Under the pieces are notes generated by a model. That model did not search any database. It was given only the letters and a program-made list of their open reading frames with translations, and was not told where the DNA came from. A stretch of DNA of 42,851 nt from an uncultured Coriobacteriales bacterium (GTDB taxonomy: Bacteria > Actinomycetota > Coriobacteriia > Coriobacteriales > Eggerthellaceae), in the NCBI GenBank assembly GCA_946892075.1, contig CAMPNZ010000004.1:1-42851 (forward strand), read 5' to 3'. A program made the translations under genes and the position numbers. The stretch's first letter is position 1, and each line of letters begins with the position of its first letter. This document shows, piece after piece, positions 7,667-15,573 of this stretch.

Positions 7667-8437
7667 ATGATTATCAAGAAAAGTCCTGCTGAAATTGAAG
7701 CTATGAAAGTGTCAGGCGAGCTGTCGGCGCGCGTGTTGCGCGAAGTAGGAGCGCGCTGTGTACCAGGCGTTTCAACCTACGAGCTTGATGCGTTTGCCGA
7801 GGAATATATTCGCGCAAACGGCGGTATTCCCACGTTTAAGGGCTATTACGGCTATCCGGCATCCCTGTGCGCGTCTATCAACAACGAAATTGTGCACGGC
7901 ATTCCGTCCAAGAAGAAAATTTTGCACGAAGGCGACATCATTTCGATTGATATTGGCGCTACGGTGGATGGCTGGGCAGGCGATAACGCGTGGACCTTTG
8001 CGGTTGGTTCAATCGAGCCCGAGTGGCAGCGCTTGCTTGACGTTACCGAGCAGTGTTTGTGGGAAGGCATTGCCGCAGCTCAACCAGGTGGTCACGTGGG
8101 CGATATCGGTTTTGCGGTGTCGCGCGTTGCCAAAGAGGCGCGTTTTGGCGTTGTGCGCGGTTACACGGGGCACGGCATCGGGCGCGACATGCACGAAGAT
8201 CCTTTCGTTCCCAATGTTGGGTTTCGGCATACGGGGTCGAAATTGGAAGTGGGCATGGTGTTGGCAATTGAGCCGATGATTACGCTTGGAAGCCCGCACA
8301 CGCAAGAAGCCGCTGATGGTTGGCTGGTAACAACGAAAGACGGCAGCGTTGCCGCGCATTTTGAAAAGACGATTGCTATTACGAAGAACGGTCCTGTGTT
8401 GGTGTCGGTTGAACCTGGTCACAGGCGCCCTGTGTAG
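7667..8437 (+). CDS. map: Methionine aminopeptidase type I
   Basis: A 256-residue MetAP that removes the initiator methionine from nascent proteins. The five metal ligands fit the family: Asp95 (SIDIG), Asp106 (GDNAW), His169 (GYTGHGIG), Glu202 (AIEPM) and Glu233 (HFEKT); His176 (MHEDP) is the second conserved histidine. No N-terminal zinc-finger extension, so it is type Ia. ATG 7667 gives the family start MIIKKSPAEIEAMK; an upstream start at 7640 would fall inside the terminator tail and is rejected. It lies between the rplA terminator and the convergent murJ. Confidence 0.96.
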   Translation: MIIKKSPAEIEAMKVSGELSARVLREVGARCVPGVSTYELDAFAEEYIRANGGIPTFKGYYGYPASLCASINNEIVHGIPSKKKILHEGDIISIDIGATVDGWAGDNAWTFAVGSIEPEWQRLLDVTEQCLWEGIAAAQPGGHVGDIGFAVSRVAKEARFGVVRGYTGHGIGRDMHEDPFVPNVGFRHTGSKLEVGMVLAIEPMITLGSPHTQEAADGWLVTTKDGSVAAHFEKTIAITKNGPVLVSVEPGHRRPV

Positions 8438-8610
8438 GCGGCGTGCGTAGGTGCGCCATGTAGAGCGGCTGACAATGTTGTGACATCTCGGCATTGCAGC
8501 GCTCCCATCAGGCATAACGAGGGTTCTGCGCCACCTCTCTGACGCGTCCCGTTTTCGTGCACGTTCACGTTCCCGACGCGCACCTGCTGATTCCGTATAC
8601 GCCCGCGCGC

Positions 8611-10227
8611 TTAGTGAGCAAAGCGCTTTTTCAAACGTTTTAGCATGTTAGCTGCATAGTCTATTTCTGATACGCGCATCAATTTCCCCAGAAGTGCAAT
8701 TATTGCCAGCCCAACAATGCCGCAACAGATTAGTTCAAGCGCGCCTATACCGATTGATATTTTCCCAGGGAACAGCAGTGCAAAACCGCGCGCTGCGAGA
8801 TACGCTATACCAGATCCTATTACACTTGCCACCAGCATTTTTATGGCTGTTTTCACCAGCGGCATCAGCAGAAATGCTCCCACTTTTTTGCGCAACAAGC
8901 CAATGAGTATCAGCGCACTGAGCGTGTAATACACAATATCGCTTACGGCAATTCCGTATAATCCTAAAATCTCAGGTTTGCATAAAACGCCATACAGCAC
9001 ACATTGCACAATCATTCCCAGCGTACAAATAAGCGCGTACAGGAAAAATTTCTTGATACTGGCATACACTTGATACATATACATCGTAATAGCGTATAAG
9101 GGTAAGCTGATTACCCATATGCTTAGCAGCGATGAAACACCCGCTACATCGCTTGCGTTGAACGCGCCTGCACGAAACAAGCTAATAAGAGGTGACGACA
9201 GCGCAATGATAAGCGCCGAGCAGGGGATAATAAGCGCTAGCATGACGCTGAGAGACTGACACAGCAGGCGCCGCAGCTTGATAAGTTTGCCACGCGCAGC
9301 AAGTGAGCTGAGTTCTGTAAACAGCGGCGCGGTAATCGACACGATAATCACACCATAGGGTAGTTGATACCAAATGCGAGCATAGGCAATAGTTGCAGGT
9401 CCGCTTTCGGTACACATAAGCGAAAAGCTGTTTCGACACGAAAACGCTAGCAGTGTTCCTAAAATATACAGAACCGTTGGAAGTGCAATGCGAAACGAAT
9501 CGCGAAGCGCTTGGTCTCGCAAATTCAACGTGGCGCTCCACTTAAATTTCACGCGTATCAGAGCAGGAATTTGTATGACGTATTGCACAAATACACCCAG
9601 CGTCGTGCCCACACCCAAGATGATAAGTGCCAGTTGAGCGTCGCGTGGGGCAACGATGCTGTACGTTACAAATGCTGCAATCACAACAATGTTATTGAGT
9701 GTTGGCGCAACGGATGTAAGAAAATATTTGCGGTGCGCATTGAGGATGATGCTGAAAATTCCCCCTAGGCCATATAATAGAATCTGAATGGCAAAAATAC
9801 GAAACAAGACAATGGCAACAGCGCTTACTTCGGGTGATTGTGCGCTAAACGTTTGTGTTGCTACAGCGTACGGTGCGCCTACGATACAGATAATACTTAT
9901 GCAGCTGAGTACCAGAAACGTAAGGTTAAGCAGGTTGCTGGCGTAAGCGTCGCTTGCCGCTTGGCCTTTCTGTTCTTTAAGCGTTAGGTAAAGCGGCAGA
10001 AAGGCAGCGGTAAGAATACCGCCTGCTACCAGCTCGAAAATAATATTCGGCATGTTGTTTGCTACATTATATGCCGAAGCGATAAGGGTGTTTCCCAGTG
10101 CAAACGCCATTGCCCATGTGCGCAACAAGCCAGTAATGCGTGAAAGAAGCGTTGCCGCTGTCATCAGCATGCTAGAGCGCGCTATTGAGCTGGGTGTTGC
10201 AGTTTCACTCGTTGCAGTTTCACTCAC
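8611..10227 (-). CDS. murJ: Lipid II flippase MurJ (MviN family)
   Basis: A 538-residue MATE-like membrane protein of the MviN/MurJ family that flips lipid II outward for peptidoglycan synthesis. After a short N-terminus the conserved start ARSSMLMTAATLLSRITGLLRTWAMAFALG is clear, and 14 or so hydrophobic segments follow. On the minus strand it starts with GTG (10225-10227) after AAGGA. The N-terminus reads SETATSETAT, encoded by an exact 15-bp tandem duplication (10196-10225). It is transcribed away from nadK and convergent with map, apart from the dcw cluster that supplies its substrate. Confidence 0.93.
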   Translation of the reverse strand: MSETATSETATPSSIARSSMLMTAATLLSRITGLLRTWAMAFALGNTLIASAYNVANNMPNIIFELVAGGILTAAFLPLYLTLKEQKGQAASDAYASNLLNLTFLVLSCISIICIVGAPYAVATQTFSAQSPEVSAVAIVLFRIFAIQILLYGLGGIFSIILNAHRKYFLTSVAPTLNNIVVIAAFVTYSIVAPRDAQLALIILGVGTTLGVFVQYVIQIPALIRVKFKWSATLNLRDQALRDSFRIALPTVLYILGTLLAFSCRNSFSLMCTESGPATIAYARIWYQLPYGVIIVSITAPLFTELSSLAARGKLIKLRRLLCQSLSVMLALIIPCSALIIALSSPLISLFRAGAFNASDVAGVSSLLSIWVISLPLYAITMYMYQVYASIKKFFLYALICTLGMIVQCVLYGVLCKPEILGLYGIAVSDIVYYTLSALILIGLLRKKVGAFLLMPLVKTAIKMLVASVIGSGIAYLAARGFALLFPGKISIGIGALELICCGIVGLAIIALLGKLMRVSEIDYAANMLKRLKKRFAH

Positions 10228-10536
10228 GTGTGGTCCTTATCGTTGCGTTTTGCCTGGTTGCAGGCGTTGGTGCGTGCGTGTTTTACGTTGCCGTTGCTGC
10301 GTGGGGCGGGCAGTCGCGGTTGCGGTTGCCGTTGCCGTTGCGGCGCTTGGGGCAGTGCTGGGTGCTGCTCGTTCGTTCGCGAGCGGCAGATTGACAATCT
10401 TACATAAGTTTGACATTCTCGTATAATACTGTGTGGGTTGCGATTGTGCTCCAAAGCATAGTGCGATTATACTCGATATTGATGCTCGGGCGCAGTTTTT
10501 TATGCCCGCGCGTGTTTTATGAAGGAGCAATGTGTT
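10228..10536. other. Divergent murJ/nadK intergenic region
   Basis: No gene. Left part (about 10308-10350) is a run of GCGGTT/GCCGTT-type hexamers, a low-complexity tract. The right part holds the nadK promoter and two TTGACA boxes 19 bp apart (10391-10396 and 10410-10415). Confidence 0.5.
10399..10427 (+). promoter_or_regulatory. Probable nadK promoter
   Basis: CTTACA (10399-10404), 17-bp spacer, perfect TATAAT (10422-10427). The nearby TTGACA boxes are badly spaced for this -10 (25 and 6 bp) and may instead be a repeated protein-binding word. Confidence 0.6.
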
Positions 10537-11952
10537 ATGCGCATTTTGATTGTAGTGAACAAACGCAGCAAAAAGGCATGTGAAGCGCATTATGCCTTGC
10601 TTGCTTTTTTTGATGCTGAACACATCGAACATTTGAGTCTTACCACTGATGACCTGCCCTTATGTACGCAGGTGTACGATTTTATCGATGTGCTTGACGG
10701 CGACGGTAATGGTTTTGGTGCGGGTGATGGCGGCGTCGGCGGTTTTGATGGCGCTGGGGAACGTGGCACGGGCGCAAACGCGCCTTCAACGTGGGGCGAT
10801 GCAGATTCCACCAGCAGCGATGCGTCGTCTGTTGCGTCAGGCGATGCGTGTGTGTGCACGCCTGCTTTGCACGAAGCGCTGCTGAGCATGCTGCAGGCGT
10901 CGACGTCGGGTGCGGCGTCGGGTGCGTCGTCGAGCGCTTCGTCATCAGACGCGGCAGCGCGGTTTGACCTGCTTATCGCCCTGGGAGGCGACGGCAGCGT
11001 TCTGCGTTCAAGCCGCCTTGCTGCCATGCTTGACGTTCCAATTTTGGGTTTGAACTTCGGACATTTGGGATTTTTGTGCAATAACGTGCAAGATAACATG
11101 ATTGAAATTGTGACCGATGCGCTTGCGGGCGACATTGCGGCGGAAGTGCGCGAAACCTTGTGCATCGATATTGAATGCCCTGCTGACGAGGCTCATAACA
11201 GCGCTACTGAGCAGCACGCTCAGATGCTCCGCGCGCTGCAAACCAATCAGCTTGTGCACCAAGGCATCGACGCGTGCTCGCTTGCAAACAGTGAGCGTTC
11301 ATCAGCGCAAACGCTTACTTCGGGCGTTTCCGCGCAAGCTGCACAACACGCGGCTTTGGCGTATGACGCTGAAGAACATAATTTGCCAATTGGCTCTGAT
11401 GTGTTAGCTGCCCAGCGCGAAAAGTGCTTGCAAGAACGGCAGCATGGTTTGGGAGGCGGCGTTGTGTTGCCTGCTAAAACGCATAGTCGTCGCCTTTTTG
11501 CGCTGAATGAAATTACCATTGCGCGCGGCGCGTCAGGCCGTATTTTCGACTTTGACATTGAAATTTCCGGCGATCATGTTGCGCGCATGCGTGGCGACGG
11601 CGTGGTAATTTCCTCGGCGACGGGTTCTAGCGCCTACGCGCTTTCGGCGGGCGGACCCTTTATTTCCCCAGCTTATAGGGGAGTTTTGGTTGTTCCGGTA
11701 GCGCCGCATACGCTTAACTCGCGCGCGATTGTAACAGCTCCGCACGATTGTGTGGAAATTTCGCTTGAGCGCCAGCGCGAACGAGAAACGGAAGTGTCGT
11801 TTTTTGTTGACGGCGACGTTGTTGAGTTCGATGAAAAGGTAGCGCGCGTGAAAGTGTGCAAGGGTGCTCGACCAATTCGCCTGCTCAAGTATCATAAAGA
11901 GAGCTTCTATAAGCTTATTGAGGAAACGTTTTTCAAAAGCAGCGAGCACTAG
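10537..11952 (+). CDS. nadK: NAD kinase with two large insertions
   Basis: A 471-residue NAD kinase, which phosphorylates NAD to NADP; family members are near 280-300 residues. The fold markers are intact: GGDG (150-153), GLNFGHLGFL (171-180), ALNEITIARG (322-331) and GDGVVISSATGSSAY (353-367). The extra length is two insertions: Gly/Ala/Ser/Asp-rich sequence at about 54-140 before GGDG, and about 100 residues at about 215-318 between the beta strand ETLCIDIE and ALNE. The coding frame stays open through both. ATG 10537 has AAGGAG nine bases upstream; a start at 10519 lacks one. recN, often next to nadK, is not here. Confidence 0.93.
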   Translation: MRILIVVNKRSKKACEAHYALLAFFDAEHIEHLSLTTDDLPLCTQVYDFIDVLDGDGNGFGAGDGGVGGFDGAGERGTGANAPSTWGDADSTSSDASSVASGDACVCTPALHEALLSMLQASTSGAASGASSSASSSDAAARFDLLIALGGDGSVLRSSRLAAMLDVPILGLNFGHLGFLCNNVQDNMIEIVTDALAGDIAAEVRETLCIDIECPADEAHNSATEQHAQMLRALQTNQLVHQGIDACSLANSERSSAQTLTSGVSAQAAQHAALAYDAEEHNLPIGSDVLAAQREKCLQERQHGLGGGVVLPAKTHSRRLFALNEITIARGASGRIFDFDIEISGDHVARMRGDGVVISSATGSSAYALSAGGPFISPAYRGVLVVPVAPHTLNSRAIVTAPHDCVEISLERQRERETEVSFFVDGDVVEFDEKVARVKVCKGARPIRLLKYHKESFYKLIEETFFKSSEH

Positions 11953-12403
11953 GCGCGCTCACAATCAACGCCGCCGCGCATGCGCGCGCTTGTGCATACC
12001 TACTGTCTGTTGATGGAGTGGCGCGCGAGATGCCTGGTTCTGGTCTTGTTTCCGTTATCGCACCAGCGCTCGTACTTCCGCCCTTGCGCCTGGTCACGGA
12101 CGCGTTCCCCACACTTCCGCAGGCCAAGCGCTTAAATGCGTTCCCCACAAAGAGCCCCGCTTGCGCCCCCGTTCCTACGCGTTCTTTACGCTTTCAATAT
12201 TTCTTATGAGAATAGCGCCATCCATCGCGCGTAAGGCGCGCGCGTGTGGTAACATAGTTTGTTGAAAGTAAGGCGTGTGCACAGCAAAAATGTGGCAGTT
12301 TTTTGCCAGTTCACGTGCTTAATTGACGTGCTAAATGGCGTGTTTAATTGACGCGCCCTCATCGGTTTGCGTACTCAGATACATTGCACAGAAGGAGGAG
12401 TTC
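11953..12403. other. Intergenic region before pyrG
   Basis: About 450 bp without a supported gene. It contains repeated GCGTTCCCCACA words (12101-12112 and 12138-12149) and, nearer pyrG, a pair of 17-bp direct repeats. I see no CTP-attenuator hairpin with a leading G-run of the type known for some Gram-positive pyrG genes. Confidence 0.4.
12314..12355 (+). repeat. 17-bp direct repeat upstream of pyrG
   Basis: CGTGCTTAATTGACGTG (12314-12330) and CGTGTTTAATTGACGCG (12339-12355), 15 of 17 identical, start-to-start 25 bp. The shared TTAATTGACG core suggests two binding sites for one protein ahead of pyrG. Confidence 0.55.
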
Positions 12404-14005
12404 ATGGCTAAGCATATCTTCGTTACAGGTGGTGTTGTTTCTTCGCTTGGAAAAGGAATAACCGCCGCTTCATTGGGGCATTTGCTCAAGTCGCGAGGAT
12501 ATAAAGTAACCATGCAGAAAATGGACCCGTATTTGAACGTTGATCCGGGCACCATGTCTCCTTTTCAGCACGGTGAAGTGTTCGTTACGGAAGATGGCCA
12601 CGAGGGCGACCTCGATTTGGGCCACTACGAGCGCTTTATCGATGAGAACCTGTTTCGCGAGTCGAATTTTACGCAGGGTTCCATTTATCGCACGCTCATT
12701 GCGCGCGAACGCAAAGGCGACTTCCTGGGCGGAACGATGCAGGTCATTCCGCACGTTACCGATGCAATTAAAGAACGCATTTGTCGCGCAGCCGATCACT
12801 CGGGCGCCGATTTCGTGATTTCTGAGATTGGTGGCACCATTGGCGACATTGAAATTCAGCCCTTTATTGAGGCAATTCGCCAGTTCAAAAAGGAGCGTCC
12901 TTCAGGCGATGTTCTGTTTGTGCACGTAACGCTGGTTCCCTACATTGCCGCTGCCCACGAAGTGAAAACGAAGCCTACGCAGCACTCCGTAAAAGAGTTG
13001 CGCTCGCTTGGCGTGCAGCCCGATTTCATCGTGTGCCGCTCCGACCATGAAATTACCGATTCCGTTCGCGAAAAAATTGCGCTGTTCTGCGATGTTGCGC
13101 CCGATGCTGTTCTTGGATGTGAGGACGCGTCGTCGATTTACGAAGTTCCGTTTATTTTGCACAGCCAAGGTTTCGACCAAAAAGTGTGCGAGCGCATGCA
13201 TCTAACGCCTCATGAAGCGAAGCTTGAGCCCTTGCGTGATTATAACGAACGCAGCAAAAATGCGCATAAGACCTGCGATATTGCTGTTGTTGGTAAGTAT
13301 GTTAGCTTGCCGGATGCGTATTTGTCGGTGCTTGAGGCGCTGCGCCATGCGGGCGTTTCGCAAGACGCGCACGTCAATGTGCATTTGGTGGATGGCGAAT
13401 CGCTTACACCCAAGCAAGCCGCGCGCGTTCTTGGGAAGATGGATGGCATTTTGGTGCCAGGTGGTTTTGGTAAGCGCGCGTTCGAGGGCAAAATTGCTGC
13501 GGTTCAGTATGCGCGTGAACAGGGGATTCCGTTCTTGGGTATCTGCTTGGGCCTGCAGGCTGCGGTGGTTGAATTTGCGCGTCACGTTGCGCATATGCCA
13601 AACGCGTCCTCAAGCGAGTTCGACGACAATTTGGAATTTCCTGTGGTTGATCTTATGCCTGAACAGGAAGAAGTTGACCAAAAAGGAGCAACGATGCGTT
13701 TGGGCTCGTATCCATGCCGCGTTACGCCTAATACGCATGCTGCGCATGTGTATGGTACCGACGTTATCTACGAGCGCCATCGTCATCGTTTTGAAGTGAA
13801 CAACGCGTTTCGCGATCGCTTAACGGCTGCTGGTTTGGTAATTTCGGGAACGTCTCCCGATGGACGTTTGGTGGAAATGGTTGAATTGCCTGATCATCCG
13901 TGGTTTGTTGCCAGCCAAGCGCATCCCGAGTTTAAGAGTCGTCCCACGAACCCGCATCCTTTGTTCGTTGGCTTTATTGCAGCAGCTCTTGCGCGCAAAG
14001 CGTAA
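12404..14005 (+). CDS. pyrG: CTP synthase
   Basis: A 533-residue CTP synthase that converts UTP to CTP with glutamine nitrogen. The N-terminal synthetase domain begins HIFVTGGVVSSLGKGI (phosphate-binding loop) and contains MDPYLNVDPGTMSP. The C-terminal class I glutamine amidotransferase has the nucleophile cysteine in FLGICLGLQ (near 381) and the His-Glu pair in AHPEF near the end. ATG 12404 follows AAGGAGGAG (12392-12400); the open frame upstream is not coding. Next is a minisatellite and then the xer gene, an order related to pyrG-xerD seen in actinobacteria. Confidence 0.98.
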   Translation: MAKHIFVTGGVVSSLGKGITAASLGHLLKSRGYKVTMQKMDPYLNVDPGTMSPFQHGEVFVTEDGHEGDLDLGHYERFIDENLFRESNFTQGSIYRTLIARERKGDFLGGTMQVIPHVTDAIKERICRAADHSGADFVISEIGGTIGDIEIQPFIEAIRQFKKERPSGDVLFVHVTLVPYIAAAHEVKTKPTQHSVKELRSLGVQPDFIVCRSDHEITDSVREKIALFCDVAPDAVLGCEDASSIYEVPFILHSQGFDQKVCERMHLTPHEAKLEPLRDYNERSKNAHKTCDIAVVGKYVSLPDAYLSVLEALRHAGVSQDAHVNVHLVDGESLTPKQAARVLGKMDGILVPGGFGKRAFEGKIAAVQYAREQGIPFLGICLGLQAAVVEFARHVAHMPNASSSEFDDNLEFPVVDLMPEQEEVDQKGATMRLGSYPCRVTPNTHAAHVYGTDVIYERHRHRFEVNNAFRDRLTAAGLVISGTSPDGRLVEMVELPDHPWFVASQAHPEFKSRPTNPHPLFVGFIAAALARKA

Positions 14006-14059
14006 GAGGGAAGGTGCGATACGGCCGATTGAGGTATGACGGGAACGATTGCGCGTGCG

Positions 14060-14159
14060 TTGGCGTCGGTGCGTCGGTGCAGTGCATGGGCGTTGGTGTG
14101 TCAGTGCCGCTCATGGGCGTCGGTGCGTCGGTGCGGTGCATGGGCGTCGGTGCGGTGTG
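14060..14159 (+). repeat. 27-bp minisatellite, 3.7 copies
   Basis: Three full 27-bp units (14060-14086, 14087-14113, 14114-14140) and a partial fourth to 14159. The unit begins TGGGCGTCGGTGCGTCGGTG. Short frames cross it on both strands as 9-residue repeats, but none has a ribosome site, so it is best read as a non-coding tandem repeat in the pyrG-xer gap. Confidence 0.85.
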
Positions 14160-14215
14160 TGTCGTGGTATTGCGGCTCTTCTTAGCGCGTTCAAGCAAGC
14201 AGAAAGCTGTCGTCA

Positions 14216-15244
14216 ATGAACAGTTTTGACACTTCCTTATCAGCTGCGTCATCAGGCGAAACAGCGAGTACCTCAACGGCTGCGTCATCGGGCGCTCCTC
14301 TCAGCCTGCCCTCAAACCCATCGCCATCAAGCGCATTTCACCAGGCAGCGCAGTTGTACCTTGCTCATTTGGCTGTCGAGCGCGGTGCTGCTGCGCTTAC
14401 GATATACGCCTATCGCGCCGATCTTACCGAATACCTGGCCTTTTTGCAGCAGATGCACGTAGCAAACGTGCACGATATCAGCGAAACTCACATTCTAAAA
14501 TACCAAGAAATGCTGGTAGCGCGTCATTTTGCGCGCACGACCATCGATCGTCGCTTAAGCGTTGTGAAGGGCTTCCATCGTTTTTTGCTCTCCGATGGCA
14601 TGTGCGAGCAAAATCCTGCCGCGCGCGTGGCACTGCTGAAAAAAATGCAGAAGCTGCCCGACGTTATCTCCATTGACCAGGCGCAACGCCTTCTCGAATC
14701 GATTGATATTTCAACTCCTTTAGGCTTGCGCGATCGCAGTGCGCTTGAGCTTTTGTATGGCTGCGGTTTGCGCGTTAGCGAATGTGTTCAGCTGCAACTT
14801 TCCGCGCTTAATATCGCTGATGGTTACATGCGTGTGTGCGGAAAAGGCAACAAAGAACGCGTTGTGCCCTTGTCGGGCTGGGCGCTGAAGATGCTCGTAC
14901 GCTATGTGGAGGATGCGCGCCCTGCAATTCTTGCGCGTTTGAAGAACCCACCATCTGCGCAAACGGTTTACATTAACGCGCGGGGAGGCGCGCTGTCGCG
15001 TCAGATGATGCACCGCATTGTTGCGCTCGCCGGTTTGTCGATTGGTGTTAAAAATTTGCATCCTCATACGCTGCGGCATTCGTTTGCAACGCATATGCTT
15101 TCGGGCGGTGCCGATTTGCGCGTTATCCAGGAGTTATTGGGGCACAGCGATATTGCCACAACGCAAATTTATACGCACGTTGATAGGTCGCATATTCGCG
15201 AAGAATACGAACATGCGCATCCGCGTGCGCATGCTGGTGTGTAA
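14216..15244 (+). CDS. Tyrosine recombinase XerC/XerD-type
   Basis: A 342-residue tyrosine recombinase of the Xer type, which resolves chromosome dimers at dif. All catalytic residues are present: Arg186 (CGLRVSE), Lys210 or Lys213 (GKGNKER), His284/Arg287 (HTLRHSFATH), His310 (LLGHSD) and the nucleophile Tyr319 (TTQIYTHV). The SAM-like N-terminal domain starts near residue 41; before it lies a Ser/Ala/Thr-rich tail of about 40 residues absent from typical Xer proteins. Its DNA repeats the phrase GCTGCGTCATC(A/G)GGCG. Position after pyrG suggests XerD. A mobile-element integrase is less likely because the sequence is Xer-like and flanks are housekeeping genes. Confidence 0.88.
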   Translation: MNSFDTSLSAASSGETASTSTAASSGAPLSLPSNPSPSSAFHQAAQLYLAHLAVERGAAALTIYAYRADLTEYLAFLQQMHVANVHDISETHILKYQEMLVARHFARTTIDRRLSVVKGFHRFLLSDGMCEQNPAARVALLKKMQKLPDVISIDQAQRLLESIDISTPLGLRDRSALELLYGCGLRVSECVQLQLSALNIADGYMRVCGKGNKERVVPLSGWALKMLVRYVEDARPAILARLKNPPSAQTVYINARGGALSRQMMHRIVALAGLSIGVKNLHPHTLRHSFATHMLSGGADLRVIQELLGHSDIATTQIYTHVDRSHIREEYEHAHPRAHAGV

Positions 15245-15269
15245 GGGTATAAAATTATTCGTTCTTATC

Positions 15270-15353
15270 TTAATTAGTGAATGCCTCAGCTTTGTCAGTT
15301 GAAAGTAATTGTAGAATTTCTGCTTGAATCAAGCTAATATTTGGTTAAGCCAT
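15270..15353 (-). pseudogene. Small interrupted ORF with strong ribosome site
   Basis: On the minus strand a near-perfect ribosome site (AAAGGAGGA, 15361-15369) stands 7 bp before ATG (15351-15353). The frame reads M-A-stop, then continues open for 24 codons (PNISLIQAEILQLLSTDKAE...) to a TAA at 15270. One base change at codon 3 (TAA to CAA) would give a 27-residue protein. It looks like a decayed or truncated small gene, perhaps the start of a lost larger one; the family is not recognised. Confidence 0.4.
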
Positions 15354-15485
15354 TTGTCGTTCCTCCTTTTTTCGCCTAAAAAAGAAAGTCTAAAGAAGAA
15401 ATTATAGCTAAGGGAAGTGCACGCGGCTTTTTTGATTTGGAATTTTCGCCATGATATGCGCACTACTATAAATGGAGGATTGTGC

Positions 15486-15512
15486 ATGAATAAACAACAG
15501 TTAGCTGCATAA
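15486..15512 (+). pseudogene. Truncated ORF, possible hsdM 5' remnant
   Basis: GGAGG (15474-15478) and ATG 15486 start an 8-codon frame, MNKQQLAA, then stop. Type I restriction methylase HsdM proteins often begin MNKQQLA followed by KIWE-like sequence, and fic genes are often found inside type I R-M loci. After the stop the resemblance ends. A deletion remnant is the preferred reading; a leader peptide for fic is the alternative. Confidence 0.35.
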
Positions 15513-15573
15513 CATCAAGGAATCTATACTCGAAAAGATGTTTATTGAGCAATATATGTGGAGGTAATATTTT

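Larger units (their letters stand above)
15245..15573. other. AT-rich junction of the fic island
   Basis: Base composition falls abruptly after the xer stop. The stretch holds two broken reading frames (15270-15353 minus, 15486-15512 plus), facing outward from a divergent gap with a T6-CGCCT-A6 inverted repeat (15367-15383). No intact gene. Confidence 0.5.

Noticed and set aside
10590..11165. 191-residue minus-strand ORF in nadK
   Set aside because: Opposite the Gly/Ala/Ser-rich insertion, where GC-rich repeats keep antisense frames open.
14060..14159. CRISPR array
   Set aside because: Units are contiguous without spacers, and there are no cas genes.
14014..14229. 71-residue ORF of 9-residue MGVGASVRC repeats
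   Set aside because: It is the translation of a 27-bp minisatellite; unit length divisible by three keeps any frame open. No ribosome site; the antisense frame is equally open.
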